DNA from: Trichosporon coremiiforme
Taxonomy: Eukaryota > Basidiomycota > Tremellomycetes > Trichosporonales > Trichosporonaceae
NCBI GenBank assembly: GCA_039545355.1
Contig: BCJJ01000014.1
Coordinates: forward strand, 1,057,914 to 1,121,913
DNA: 64,000 nucleotides
Direction of reading: 5' to 3'
A program made the translations under genes and the position numbers. The first letter of the stretch is position 1. Each line of letters starts with the position of its first letter. Under the pieces are notes generated by a model. That model was not told the DNA's origin. It worked only from the letters and a program-made list of their open reading frames with translations, and made no database searches. Positions 42,370-54,423 of this stretch are shown piece after piece.

Positions 42370-43527
42370 ACACAACCGTGGGCCGTGGGTGAGCCGACTT
42401 TTTATTTCGCTGTGCTGCACAAGTCGGTCGCCTCCATGACAACGAGGTGCCAACATGCATCTCTGTTTGAGTTATGAGGCATGCAACCGTAGCAGAGTTT
42501 GGACACACGTGAGAAAATAAGCATGCACAAGAGGCGATTACGCAACTTGCGACGCTTGGCCCGGGTTGTCTCCTTGTCCAAGGCGAAACCCAATTTCAAC
42601 CCAGGCGCGCCAGGCGCAAGATCACTTAGTATTTCGGGAGCATCTGAGTCCTGGCCCCCTTGGTCCCTCCTGGGCCGTCCCTTCCCCAGGTGTCCTGGCG
42701 CCGTCTTGGTCTCCTTGCATGTCCTGGTTTCCTGAGATTGAAGGACGTCGGAGGGTACGGAGGGTACCGAGTGCGGCTGAAGGCTTGTGATTGCATTGAA
42801 GACGCGGGCTCGCGGCGTGCGGCTGCGGTGCGCGGCGTGCTGGCGTCGGGTCAGGCATCAGGCAGCAGGCAGAGGCGGTCCGAGCGTTCGTTCCCTCCTG
42901 GACAGCCAGGATTCGGGTCGCCGACCCGCGGCGCAACCGCAAATCTCCAGATCCAGTAGTTCTCGTCTCCTCGTCCCGAGGACAGCGGCAACGGGGCGGC
43001 GGCGCGACGGCGCGACGGCGTCGACTGGAGGACTAAAGAGCACAGGTGCAGAGGAGACGGACGACTAGCTTTCCAGGCACGGCGTACCCAAGGAGCAAGT
43101 CCCAATTCAGCCCCACCGAAAGTCAGGCGCCATCTGCTCCGTCATGGGACGAGAGTCGCGCGCCGAGCCGAAGTAAGTGAGCGGGGTGCATGCTGTGCAT
43201 CGGTGAACCTTAGTCTCGATCCTCCGAGACTTTGGCTGTCTCCTCCATCTCAAATGCATCGATGCATAGGTGCTTCTACCTGTCATACACCGGTGGGCCG
43301 ATGCAGAACAATGCACAGCGGTATGCGGGTATGAGAGACGAGAGGACTCGTTTCGGCATCTAATGCCTGATCCGCGAGACTCATCTCATACGGAGGGCTA
43401 GCGGGCCAGCACTGCGAGGGGTTTCCAGTCCCGAATTGCATCAAGTACGCAACCGCAGCGAAACCTGACCCAAGGAACGTGGATACCCGCTCTACTTACG
43501 TCCTGCTAGCCGCGTCTTGACACCGGT

Positions 43528-43534
43528 TATATAA
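43528..43534 (+). promoter_or_regulatory. Isolated TATA-like box
   Basis: TATATAA lies in a gene-poor stretch and is followed 30 bases later by a CT-rich segment. It could drive an unrecognised transcript, but I see no coding exons downstream. Confidence 0.25.
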
Positions 43535-45189
43535 GACGTTGCAATCGAGAGGTTTTGCCACCCTCCTTGCGACACTCTAGGTCTCTGCTTGCCTCTCGGA
43601 CTTGCTCGGGCTCCTCGGACTGTAGAATTGATGCTTAACTACGGACGATTACGGACGTATTGCGTGAAGCACCTCCGGCACACTGCACGTGCACACTTGT
43701 ACCATCGGAGGCATGGTGAAGGGTACCCCATGTGCTCTGCTCTGATTATGTCACTTCTGGGACTGTTGCCAGGTTGCCTGAGACAGGGTTCGCGGCCCCT
43801 CCTCGGCCTCATCCTTTATGGCACTGCCGACGCTGGACTCGCACACGCACTACGATGTCCGCTGCTGGTTGGCATTTGCATGTTGCTAAAGTCGTTGCTA
43901 CAACAGCGACTACGACGCCGACACCACTATGATGGGCCAATAGTGGCTTGCTCTCAACCCGATTATGTAGTCCCCTTCGACGGACTTCTGCACTCTGTTC
44001 GTCAGATTCGTGATTCCACAATACTGCCAACCCTGTGATCTCCATACCAGACTTTGGGAACAGTTGTCGTGTGCTCCAATCTGCCTGGGGCAGTGCGAGC
44101 GTGAGCGACTTTTCAGTTCGCTCGTGGCAGCCAGTCCATTCCCCCGATACCGTACGACGTCCAGGCGACAGTTGCTCTGGTGCGTCCTCCCCGTCACTTA
44201 TCGCCGTTTCCCCGCCCTTTGTTGCACGGCGTCATTGGAAAAGCAGATACGAATAGCGAACGAGCCGGTCCCAACAGCTGCACAGGGATTCCGCGGCCCA
44301 TTGCAGTGAGGACGCGAGTGTCGCCTCCCCACAGCCCGCGGCATTCCGCGTCCAAGTGCAAAATATATCTTCTCCTCTCGTCGCTAGAACGAGGATACTT
44401 TGTACTCTCAAAAAACAGTATGGAGATCGTGCAAAGTCGCAGAACTCTCTTGCTGGTATCCAGCCGCCGAGGTGTCGCCGGCTGTTGACGAGGTAGCAGG
44501 CCCCTTCTCCTCCTCTCTCCAAGCGGAAACATCCCAGCCGGCTCTGCCCGCACCTCCGCTGCACACGCACCACGCCCACAGATGCCAGTCTATGCACTTC
44601 GTGTATACACAGTGTCTCCATCCTCCCTAGTCCAAGTTCAGAGAGCGATTCCAATGCTGACGAGTGCGCGCGTGCGGCGTGCGGTGATAATGCAGTTGTG
44701 CCACAAGAGCCAAACCAGGGTGCCACTTCTCGCCCACGCCCTGCCTGGCGGCCGCTGCCTGTCTGTGTACGCTGGCCTGGACTCGTACGCGGGGTCGCGG
44801 GTCGCCAGACGCCAGACGCCAGACGTCAGAAGTGGCAGACGCCAGAACTGCCAAAGAGGCCGAGTCTGTGCCCAGGTGGACGAGACGACTGGCGGCGTCT
44901 CGGCGCGGACGTCGGCGGACGTCGGTGCCTGCCCTGTCCTCGCACACCTCGCACATGTCCGACCCTGGGTAAAACTTTGTCGCGTGCACAGACTCCCGAA
45001 GAGACCCGCGTTCCGACTGCTGCAAGATGTCTGCTCTGCAAGAACTGTTGGTTAGTACGCCTCTCAATTGCTCCGGCTATGCTCTATGCTCTGCATCATG
45101 CGCATCCAATGCAATGCTGCAACCGCCCATTGTCGATAAGTATACATGCCAATGCACCCTGCTACCCAACTAAGCTAATGCTATGCCGC

Positions 45190-46102
45190 TTAGACGGAAG
45201 CGAGGGGGGCGGGCTCAACGAAGTCACCGCCCTTGGAGACCTTGGAGCCGGGCTGGGCGGCGGCCTCACCGTGCATCTCAAGGAGCTTGGACATGTCAAG
45301 CTTGGGGGCCTTGACGATCTTGACCTTGCGGACGTAGACGTTGTGGAGGGGGTAGATGCCCTTGCAGGCCTTCTCGATCTCGCGGCCGATCGACTCGGGG
45401 ACGAACTTCTGGACGAGCTCCTTGAGGTCGGAAGCCTCACCCTCGCGGCGCATGATCTCGGTCATCTTGGCGTGGATGGCACGGACCTGCGACGACTGGG
45501 CGTAGGTCGTCTTCTTGACCTGGTTGCGGTTGCGCTGCGTGAAGCCGATGGCGAAGAGGCGGAGGATGTAGCCGTCAGTGGTCTTGACGTCGACGTGGGC
45601 CTCAACGAGCGTCTGCCACTTGCGGACGAGCGAACGGAGCTTGTCGGTGGTGAAGTCCATGCCGTAGAAGGAAGTGAGGCAGTTCTTGCCGGCAACGTCC
45701 TCAACCTTCAGCTGGATCTTGCGGAAAGACTGCTCCTGGTCGTTGTTGAGGTCGGCGAGCGAAACCTCAAGAACACGGCCCTTGAGCGAGTCGTTGGCGT
45801 TCTCTGCGCGGCGTCAGTAACCTATTCTTTTGCAGTTGTCGTCGGTCCGGAAAAAAATCTTCTCCAGCCGCCAAAGATACGCACTCAGACCCTGGGAGCG
45901 GTTGACAAGGGTCTTGCCAACATTGCGGTTCTCAAAGTAGGAAGGGGCCTTGATGTCGTACCAGTCTGTCGATGTCAGCTGTCTGCTGCAACGTTTTCCT
46001 ATGCCAGCTCCAGAACTAACCCTTGCGGGTGAAGGGGTCGACGACCTTTTTCTTGATACCCTTCTTTCCCTTAGAGAGACGCTTGTTCTTTCCAACCGCC
46101 AT
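45190..46102 (-). CDS. RPS1: 40S ribosomal protein eS1 (S1/S3A)
   Basis: Three exons, 46102-46021, 45965-45885 and 45803-45190, sum to 777 nt (258 aa; yeast Rps1 is 255). The N-terminus [19 protein letters not shown] is diagnostic. It is followed by [20 protein letters not shown] and [20 protein letters not shown] across two introns. Later are [20 protein letters not shown] and the C-terminal [19 protein letters not shown]. It is a structural protein of the small subunit near the mRNA exit. Introns of 55 and 81 nt use GTTAGT and GTGCGT donors. The upstream minus strand is CT-rich, as in many ribosomal protein genes. Confidence 0.97.
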
Positions 46103-47226
46103 TTTCTGATAGTGTGGTGTTGCGCGAGAGTAGAGAGGAGTCGAAGAGAGAGAAAGAGGAGTGGGAAGTGAAAGTCGAGTTCGTCACAAGAGATCGGAAA
46201 TTTCGCAGTTGTCGAGTTCCAGATCCACAGCGATCACACAATTCCAATCCAAGCAAAGAGCAGAGTAGTTCGAAAGTCGGGCAGAGTCGATGAGAGTAGC
46301 ACAAGCGTCAGCAACAGGTTCCCAGCTCGTCGTCGTCGCCGTGGATACGCACTTTGTCTTGAGGTAGTTGACAGTAACGACGGTGCAGCCGTTCGATGTA
46401 GCAGGACTGCCAGACCCGCGAGCGGCCTCGCCTGGGTCAGACATCGAATTTGGGAGAATTTAGTTCCGCTAACGCCGAATGTGGCATCCGACTTCTTGCC
46501 ACGTGGGAACTCAGAGTTTCGAGGTTTCAGATGATGATAATAACACGTGATAACTGACGTGTATTCTTGTCATGCATCCGTCTTGGAAAGTCGTGGACTT
46601 GCCCGATTCTGTGAAGTCCATTGAAGTGGCCGAATGACCGAGTGATGGGAGGTATCAAGACGCCGATCCGTACCTCTGCGAATTTGTCCTCACGAAGCAC
46701 ACAGTCGTCGATCATCAGTCGAACGTCGTGTGTGTGGGAGCAGAGCAGCACGCTGATATACTTGAATGCCCCCCATCACTTTCCAGCACCTCATAAAGAT
46801 AATCCACGGCGCAGTGACTATGCACTTGCCTATCCGTTGGCCCTAACGCTGCAACGCAGACCGAGTCCGTGTCCAGTCCGTGGTGCAAGTTACCAGCGAC
46901 GGCCTCGCCAGACACATGCATTGCAAGGGTACGGATTTTTCGCATCTTTGGGCCAGGCGTTAAGCTCTGGTGGGCGTTGCAATGTCCCAGAGTACATGGA
47001 AGCGGAATGATGATTTCGTGCAGAAACGGATTGGCACTTGTACTTCTCCAACAACTGCCACGGGGTCCAGCACAACGACTCTCACCCGACCAGCGAACCT
47101 GACTGCACCCTCCTGCTCGCCCTTCCACCCCAGACCTATCTCTCTGCAAATTTACCAAGTTGAACCGTACTGCAATAAATCCATTCCTATAACACATCTA
47201 CAGCCATATTCACACTCCAGGCTTTT
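46103..47226. other. Intergenic between eS1 and the Pumilio gene
   Basis: About 1.1 kb: promoter of eS1 and the 3' side of the Pumilio gene. An 86-codon minus-strand frame (46184-46444, opening MSDPGEAARG) has no family resemblance and lies in the expected promoter and leader of eS1. I do not call it a gene. Confidence 0.45.
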
Positions 47227-49548
47227 CTAACCAAGCAGGTCGACGAGGACCGCTTTCTCCTCCTTTGCAGCGGGGCTGTTCCCGCGGCGCTTCGCATTCG
47301 CGTTAGCGTTCCCATTAACTTGAGTCTGCACCGCACTGCAGGTAGCAGCGGGGGTCTCGGGCGTGTTGCTCTCCGAGGACGAGGGCGTGGGGCTCTCCCA
47401 CTGCCCGCTCAAGGCCGGCAGCTCCCCCTTGCTCTCCAGTTCGTTGATACGGCCCTCGAGACGGCGGCCGCAGGGTGTGTGTCGCAAGTTGGGCATGAGG
47501 GGAATGATGATGGAGAGCAGTTTGTCACGCTGGTCCTTCTCGGCCACGGCCAGCGCCGTCTGCACAGGGAAGTTGCCGTACTGGTCACGAAGGAGAGTTT
47601 GGATCCTGTTCTCCCCGCTGTCGTCGCCGATCATCTCAGAGATCAGCTCGCGCTTGTCGGCGGCGTTGGCGTGCTTCAGCGCCTTCTCAACCACGTTGGA
47701 GGCGAACTTGTGGCGGCACACTGGGGTGTCAGTTCATTCTCCACAGAAGAAAAAGAAACTGCAGAGTCCGGAGATTACTCACGGTCAAAGATCCTAGTCT
47801 TGATTTCGGCGACGGCCAGATCGCGGTCGTGCTTCCTCCCCTCGCCCTCTGTGATGACGGACTGCACGACGTAGTTGCCGAACTGGTTGATCATGAGCTC
47901 GTGCGAGCACGTGTGCATCTCGTCCAGCAGGGGGCGGATCTTCTCGGGCGCAAGCACCTCGAACGACTTCTGCAGCACGCGGCATCCGAACGGATGCGTC
48001 GAGAGCTCGCGAACGTGCCCGATAAACGCATCCATGAACCCGCGGGGCGGGTCGAGCGTGATGAGTCGCTGGCTGTTAGCTACCGAAACCTGAATAAATG
48101 CAGCTTGTGTCGTGTAAACGAGACGTGGCTCGCCCCAGGCACTAATGACTCACCTGGATAACGTGATTCGCGTTTGACGACTTGACGCACTCGATGATGT
48201 GTCCCTCGAGTTCGGCGACGAGCTTCGCGCGGTCCTCGGTACGCGCGTGCTCGAGCGCGGTCTGCATGACGCGGCAGCCGTACATGTGGTTGGAGAGGAA
48301 CAGCGCCTGGCCCTCCATCTTCTTGATGAGGGCTGCCTTCTGGGTCGCGTCGCCGTGCTCGAACAGCTTCTGGATTACGTAGTTGCCAAACACGTCGGTC
48401 ATGAGGGAGAACGCGCTGGGGAGGATCTCCTCGAACACCTTCTGGCGCTCCTCGGGCGGGGCCGTCTCGAGCTTGTTCTGGATGAAACGGCTGCCGTGCT
48501 GGTCGCTCGCGAACTCGCAGATGCTGCCGTAGATCTCCTGTTTGTTAGCTTGGCATGGGGGCTGTGCAGTAGAGCTTACGGAGAACTCGAGACGCGACGA
48601 CTTGCGAGAACGGAACTCCTCGAGACGCTGGGAGCGCACCACGCTAGTGTCATCGCGCTTCAGCTGGCGGCCGTATCCGAACGCAGGGGGCGAGTAGGGC
48701 GCATACGGCGAGGGGAGAGCGTAGGTGTTGGCGGGCGGGGAGCCAAAGGTGCTCATGGGCGGGCTCTGGAGGGTGTACTGCTGAGCATGGTTGGCATAGT
48801 CGGCCAAGGTGGGGTAGTGGTTTGGCTGGGCCATCTGGGCCTGGTGTCCGTGCTGCGAGTTGCGGCGAGTCGAGGGCGAGCCGTTGATCGAGTTCATCAC
48901 CCGGTGGCGCTGCGCAGGGTTAGCCTTGCCGCCCCTGCCGCCGCGACTGCTCACGCTGTTCTGGCGCGGGTGCCAGTACACTCCGCGCTCGATGTAGTTG
49001 TAGTACCCCTGCTGCGGGGGCGTGGGGAGCTGGTGCGGCACCTGCATCTGCTGTCCCGTGTGCGGGGGACGGTACACCTGCGGCGAGCGGGCACCGGCCG
49101 TGGCGGCGGCGAGCTGGTGCTGGAACGCAGTCAGTGCAGCAGGCACCTGGCCAGGCGAGCGGGCGTCAGGCGTATGGCTCCCGTACGTCTCGGGCGGAGA
49201 GGGGTAGGGGTCGCCATAGACGTTGGCTCCGGTCGCCATCGCCTGCAGCGGGGTCGTCACGTCCGCATAGGGGTAGCCCTGGGGCGCACCGGCACCGTTC
49301 GGCGTGAAGGTGCTGGGGTCGACGCCGGCATAGTAGATGAAGGGGTCATAGGGGTTGAACGCGGCCGCGGGGCGGGGCGGGGTATGGACATTGGCGTAGG
49401 GACCTCCAGGAGGAGGGGGCGCTCCGGGGGAAGCGTTTTGGCGGTGAGGGGACCCATAGTCGTCAACAGAAAGGTTCGACATGTGGGACGCGATGTCGTT
49501 GCTGTCAGAAGCAGGCTGAGCCCATGACGTGGCAGCTGCGCTGGACAT
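47227..49548 (-). CDS. Pumilio/PUF RNA-binding protein
   Basis: Four exons, 49548-48580, 48537-48154, 48068-47783 and 47720-47227, sum to 2133 nt (710 aa). The first ~310 residues are Pro/Gln/Tyr-rich and disordered. The PUF domain begins at SRLEFSEIYGSICEFASDQ and contains eight repeats. Typical RNA-reading helices are visible: HGSRFIQNKLE, FGNYVIQKLFE, YGCRVMQTALE, NANHVIQ, FGCRVLQKSFE, FGNYVVQSVIT, FASNVVEKALK, YGNFPVQTALA. PUF proteins bind UGUA-type elements in 3' UTRs and recruit decay or repression factors. The repeat order resembles the Puf3/Pumilio type, but I cannot fix the paralogue. Intron 1 is 42 nt, a multiple of three without a stop, so retention would add 14 residues immediately before repeat 1. 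Confidence 0.93.
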
Positions 49549-52500
49549 GATGGGCGGAGTCGTTACTTGATGAGCGGTGGCGCGGTGAGGTGACGGGACG
49601 AAAGATGCAGAGACGAAGATAGGCTTTGATCAGTAGCCGAGAGGAGGAGACTTAGTCGACAATGCTAGTGTGTGTTGCGAGTGCGAGCGAGGGCTTGGAT
49701 GGCGTTGGCCTAAGGAAGTAGGAGGGGGTGAGAGAGTGCGTGGGACAGTTGGAACAGATAGGGGATGAGGGCAGTCAACGCGATACGGGTGCGTGTATGA
49801 TGATAGTGTAAGTCGGGGTCAAGCACAGGTGTCTGCAAGTGGTTAACAATGAAGAGCGGTCACTATGGTCACAGGGAGGGGAGGGACGAGAGACCGAGAA
49901 GAGGAGACGTTCACGAGAACAAGGGAGGTGGTGAGGAGAGCGGCGATGGCAAAAGAGGAGATGCAGAGTGCAGCGAGGAGGACAGACGAGCGAGGGCCGT
50001 GGGCGTGGAGAGAGGGCGGGCGGGGGCTCAAAGGAAGCCAGGACCAAGCGTGAGTGTGCAGGTGTGGGTGGGGTGTGTGTGTGTGTGTTACCCTCCGCAG
50101 CGCACAGCACACACACCTCGACCACCTGCGCCCGCCGAAGCTTGGACGTATGTCTCCTGCGTTGCGGCACCCGATCACGATCGCTGGGCGAGCTTGCTCG
50201 GCACCCACACACACACCACGCCCTAAACCACCTTCCACCTGCGCACGTCACTGCGATTACTGGTGAGGGGCGACAGTGACCAGGTCGAGCGGTGAGCAGG
50301 AGGGATGGTGGTGGAGCAACAAGATGCCGAGGTCAAGTCAGGGGAGGTGGCAGTCGTGCACTCCCCTGAGCTGGCCACTCTTCCCCTTCCGAGCTCCACT
50401 TCCTCTTGAACCTCGTCGCCGCATGCTCTCATAGCTCTGCTGGCACTTTGTGTGGACCCCGCTGAGGCCCGAAGAGGTCATGTGTATGTGCTTAGCAAGC
50501 TCCAACGGTGTGATCGTCCGTGTCCTGAGTGCCCCCCATGGACCCGGCACCGCTACCGGATCGGCGGGGCTCGACCGTGTTAGCGGCGCAGTCTCGCTCT
50601 CGGCTCTTGCTCTGCTCCTGTGCGGACTGCGGCGCTGCTCTCGGCACCCTCGATGATGCAACGCCCGTGCAGTCCGGCCACGCTCTGGATATGCTCGCCC
50701 TACGCCCCACCAAGCTGTCTCGTTGACTTGGTCCCCTCGCGAGTCGCTCGAGTGTCGGTCATCGGACCGCGGGGGTGGGAATGGATCAGTGTACTCACTC
50801 TATACGGGGCGTTCAGCACCGTTCTATGTTGGACTGATGGACCGAGGCTGGAAAGGGAATGACCAGGGCTGAAACTCGGGGTGCGGACCGAGGTCGAGGT
50901 CTGGGTCGAGATCGAGGGGGTCGTGAAGGGGGTCGTGGGATCGTTGGGTGGTCGTCAAGACGCAATTGCTGATCGCTGATCAATAAACGTTGAAGGGGGC
51001 CGAAGAGGGGAGGAGGATCTTACTTTGCGAACGATCGAACGGGCGTGTTCACAGTTGTCAAAGAGCAACGATCGAGAAGTCTTCACAAGGGCAAAGGGTG
51101 GAAGGCCGAGGAGAGGTGGTGGTAGTGACACCGGGTGATGAAGTGATGGTGAGAAGTCAGGTGGTACTGTGCACACGGAGCACACTGGGTAGCTGGGGGT
51201 GAAGCTTGCGCTTGGACGAGAACCAGGCGTGCAAGGCGCAGGCGTGCTGGTGAGCGGACGGCCCCGAGCTCAACTGTAGTGGTGGGTGCGTGGTGGAGGT
51301 GACGGAGGAAGCAGCTAAGGGCCGAGTGGAACCGCTATGGTCATGAGTTGCCGTCGTGCGTGTGTCGTGGGTGCTAGAGTCCACTGCAAGCGATGGACGG
51401 GCAGTAGTGTGCGGGTGTCGTGTGTGGGTGTCGGTGGTAGGGGCGCCTGTGTCTGTCAGAGCCTGCAGTCCAGAGCGAGAAGGGTGAGTGAGGATCCGAA
51501 GTGCACCGGCACAGGTGCTTTGTTGCAAGCAGGGGAGGGAAGGGGGTCAAGGGCAGTATCATCTGTCGACGCTCGGACTTTCGAACGCACCTTTCATCGG
51601 GCAGTCATACCGGTCTGGGTGCGGGTGGAGGTCGTAGGCTGGCTGAAGAGAAGCGTCGGGCCGACCGGAGAGTACGTAGCGGCGTAGCGTGTAGTACGTT
51701 ATGGGGCGTAGTGTGCACGCGAGTGTGTTCTTCTGCGCAGTAGCTGAGTTGGAGTGAAGCGAGGTAGAGTAATGAGTGCACAGATCGACAAGTTGCAGCG
51801 GTGCACAATAAAGGACTGGCGCTAGGCCATGAGCGCAGCGCAGGACGCCGGAAGCACCGGAACGCCAACCAAGCGCATCAGCGTGCATGGTATCAGCATG
51901 TCTGGCGCTCGGCACTGCGACGATGCACAGGGTTCAATCCAGAACGAGGCGTGCAAGGCGTGCGGAGGTGGCGCTAGGTCAGGCATCAGGCAGCTCAGGC
52001 AAGTCAGGCGCGACAGGATGCAGGAACGCCAGCAGAGCTGGAGCTGCAGCGACAACTGGCACTCAGTGTAACGCTCGCGGTATGCAGCTTGTATTCAGAC
52101 ACTGGTTCAAGGACCCAAGTGCACCCCATCTTCCGATAGAATAGAGATGAGCATTTGAGCAAGGAAGGGCTTATCTGGCTTTTTTCTGCGGAACGAAAAT
52201 GGGCCGCTCGCACTTTGCCGCTTCGCACTCAGCGGCCATCCAACGCCTAGGGCTGGGCCAGGGCTAGCACCGCAGGCGCCGGGCTGAACCATGCACGCCA
52301 ACGGTCAGTCTGGCCGGCAATCAAGTCAAGCATCCTTCTGTTGCACGGGTGAAGCGCAGACACGATGGGACAAGAACAAGTACAAGGGGGGAACGGGGCG
52401 CCTCGCGGTGCCCTTGATACCGGTGCTGGAGCGAATCGGCTGGGCCCCCGTCCCCCTCCGGTCCCTCCGCGCCCTCCGGCCAAGGCGTGCCCAGTCGTCT

Positions 52501-52906
52501 GAGTCAGGAGTGTCCAGTGTTCCGCTCACGGCTCCGGACTCCACGACAACCAGTGGCCAGTGGACGAGGGTACGAGGGCATTGTCGTGCATCGTGCAACT
52601 TGCAGCTCGGTCGTTGTGGTCTGTGCGTTAGGGTCGCGAGCTAGACAAGGTGCACTGGGCCAGAGAACGGCGAAACGCCACACTCGCCACCGGACGCTCG
52701 CCAGGTCCTGATGGCATTCCTCATTCCTCACATCGTCGCCTGGCTGCCTCATGCTTCAGGCGCCTCCGCCTCAAGGCTTCGTCATCGGCGCCGGTCCGTG
52801 ACGGAGCACAATTTCTGCCAGCTCGTCGCGCCAGCGGTCGTCTTACGAACTTGAACCTCCGGCTCAATGAACGATTATCTTTGCATGGATACAACACTGC
52901 GTAACT
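49549..52906. other. Gene-poor block between the Pumilio gene and RVS161
   Basis: About 3.4 kb without a supported gene. From 49549 to about 50250 the minus strand is pyrimidine-rich, fitting a long leader of the Pumilio gene. A (GT)8 tract lies at 50073-50088. The remainder has only short overlapping frames and no intron-module array. Confidence 0.5.
50073..50088. repeat. GT dinucleotide microsatellite
   Basis: Eight GT units in a row, in the likely leader or promoter of the Pumilio gene. Confidence 0.8.
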
Positions 52907-54058
52907 CTACACGCCATAGATGGCCAGCTCCTTCATCTCGGCGAGCACGTTCTCGACCTGCACGTCGAGCTGGCCGTTGGCGTACTCGTCGCGGATCCCG
53001 TCGGCAAAGTACCGCTGCACGCCCGCCAGCTTCTCGTACCCTTCCTCCGCGAAGCGCATCTGGATGCGGACCATGGACTCGAACGACGGGTCGAGGAACG
53101 CTGTTTGTCAGCTCTGGCGGAACGGACTCTAGGCTGGGTTGTTGGTGTGTACTCACGAACTCGCAGCTCGACGAGCTGGGGCAGCTCAGCGATGAGCTGC
53201 TCGTTGAGGATGTCGTAGATCTCGCGCGCCTCGTCGTGCTCGCTCTGCGCGCGGGGCAGCTTGGCCGTGTCGTCTGACGGCTTCTCGACGAGCTTGCGCA
53301 CCTTAGAGCGCGAGGCGTCGTAGTCGATCAGCTTGTGATTCCTCTTGTCGATCGCGGCGTTCACGTTGTTGAAGTAGTGACACATCTTGCCAACCGGCTC
53401 GAGCACGGTTGCGCGATACGGTCCGTCGAGATCACGAGTCACGACGTCGTCGAGCGCGTCCACAGCCGCCTTGTACGAGTGTCCTGCCATGGCGCCCTGC
53501 GGCATGTTAGCATCGCATCACTGGATCTCCAAGCCACATTCCCAGGTGAAACCACGCACATCACTGGCCTTGTCGGCGGTGTAGAAGAGCTCGACCGTCT
53601 CGGCGATACGGTTTTGCGACGCGGACATGGCTGCCGTTAGCTCGGTACAGACATAAAGGTAGCTACTCACTCCGCATGGCATCGAGATAGTTCTTCGCCT
53701 CCTTCTGGAGGTTGTTGCACTCCTTCTCCATGCTGGTACCGTTAGCGCGCTTGGTTCCACTGCGCACCGCCCCGCCTCGGCCGCCGAGCGCCGTGCGCGG
53801 CGTGCCCACTCACATTCGGTACTTGGCCTCCTCCTCGGAGAACTGGTGGTCGACAGTGCGCTCGACCTGACCAGTCTTCTGCATGAGCTGAGTGCCCGCG
53901 CGCGAGGCGGCCTTCTTGAATCTGCATTGTGAGTATGTTGTCGCGATCGAAATCGGCCGAGCGTGTCGTGCGAACGCGAGGTAGATCGACTCACCCGCCC
54001 CTGTGATAGGTCAGCTAGATTCCCACAGGCAGAAAGTTAGCTGTACTCACCAAGACAT
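52907..54058 (-). CDS. RVS161: Rvs161/Hob3-type N-BAR protein
   Basis: Seven exons: 54058-54051, 54000-53995, 53921-53814, 53732-53671, 53630-53560, 53496-53157, 53100-52907. They sum to 789 nt (262 aa; yeast Rvs161 is 265). The first exon has 8 nt and the second only 6 nt (GGGCGG). Together with exon 3 they spell MSWGGFKKAASRAGTQLMQK, which matches S. pombe Hob3, so the microexon is supported by homology as well as frame. SASQNRIAETVELFY and PYRATVLEPVGKMCHYFNNV are BAR-domain helices. There is no SH3 domain, which separates it from Rvs167/Hob1. It heterodimerises with an Rvs167 partner to tubulate membrane in endocytosis and at division sites. Confidence 0.94.
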
Positions 54059-54423
54059 CCTGAAGAGACGAGTTGCGGCCTAGATGGCGATGTGAAGAGA
54101 TGAGATTGGATGAAGTTGAGGAACAGCGACTGACGTCGGATCGGCGCCCTCGTCACCGCGCCCCGGGCGGCATAGCCCCCCCGAGATCGCTTACGTAACA
54201 CCATCAACTGCTTAATGGACGCCTCTATTTCTAATGACGCGCGTGGCTGATTAGCCTTGGACAATACAGTTCATTTGGATGGCTGAGATTGGCTCACTGT
54301 GGGCAATGACGTTTTTAGCTCCGTCACTCACACCTGCCTGGAGATGACAATATCGGGGCACCCCACCGCCCCTTTTACACTCAACAAACTCCCTCTCTGA
54401 TCGACCAACAAAACACACACAGC
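54059..54423. promoter_or_regulatory. Divergent RVS161/HBS1 promoter
   Basis: 365 bp separate the two ATGs, so both promoters are here. No specific site is recognised. Confidence 0.45.

Larger units (their letters stand above)
40662..45189. other. Gene-poor block between the Mrn1-like gene and eS1
   Basis: About 4.5 kb without a defensible protein gene. From 40662 to about 41940 the minus strand is strikingly pyrimidine-rich, which suits a long 5' leader and promoter of the Mrn1-like gene. Later parts contain the short tandem repeats at 41981 and 42314 and an isolated TATA-like site at 43528. Frames up to ~150 codons exist but overlap others on both strands and show no family motif. Confidence 0.5.

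Noticed and set aside
46184..46444. 86-codon minus-strand frame upstream of eS1
   Set aside because: It lies in the expected promoter and leader of a ribosomal protein gene and resembles no family. Possible, but unsupported.
48199..49527. 442-codon frame antisense to the Pumilio gene
   Set aside because: The same shadow effect over a long GC-rich exon. The sense strand encodes clear PUF repeats.
51935..51955. T-loop-like GGGTTCAATCC
   Set aside because: No D arm, anticodon arm or acceptor stem is found upstream at the right distance.
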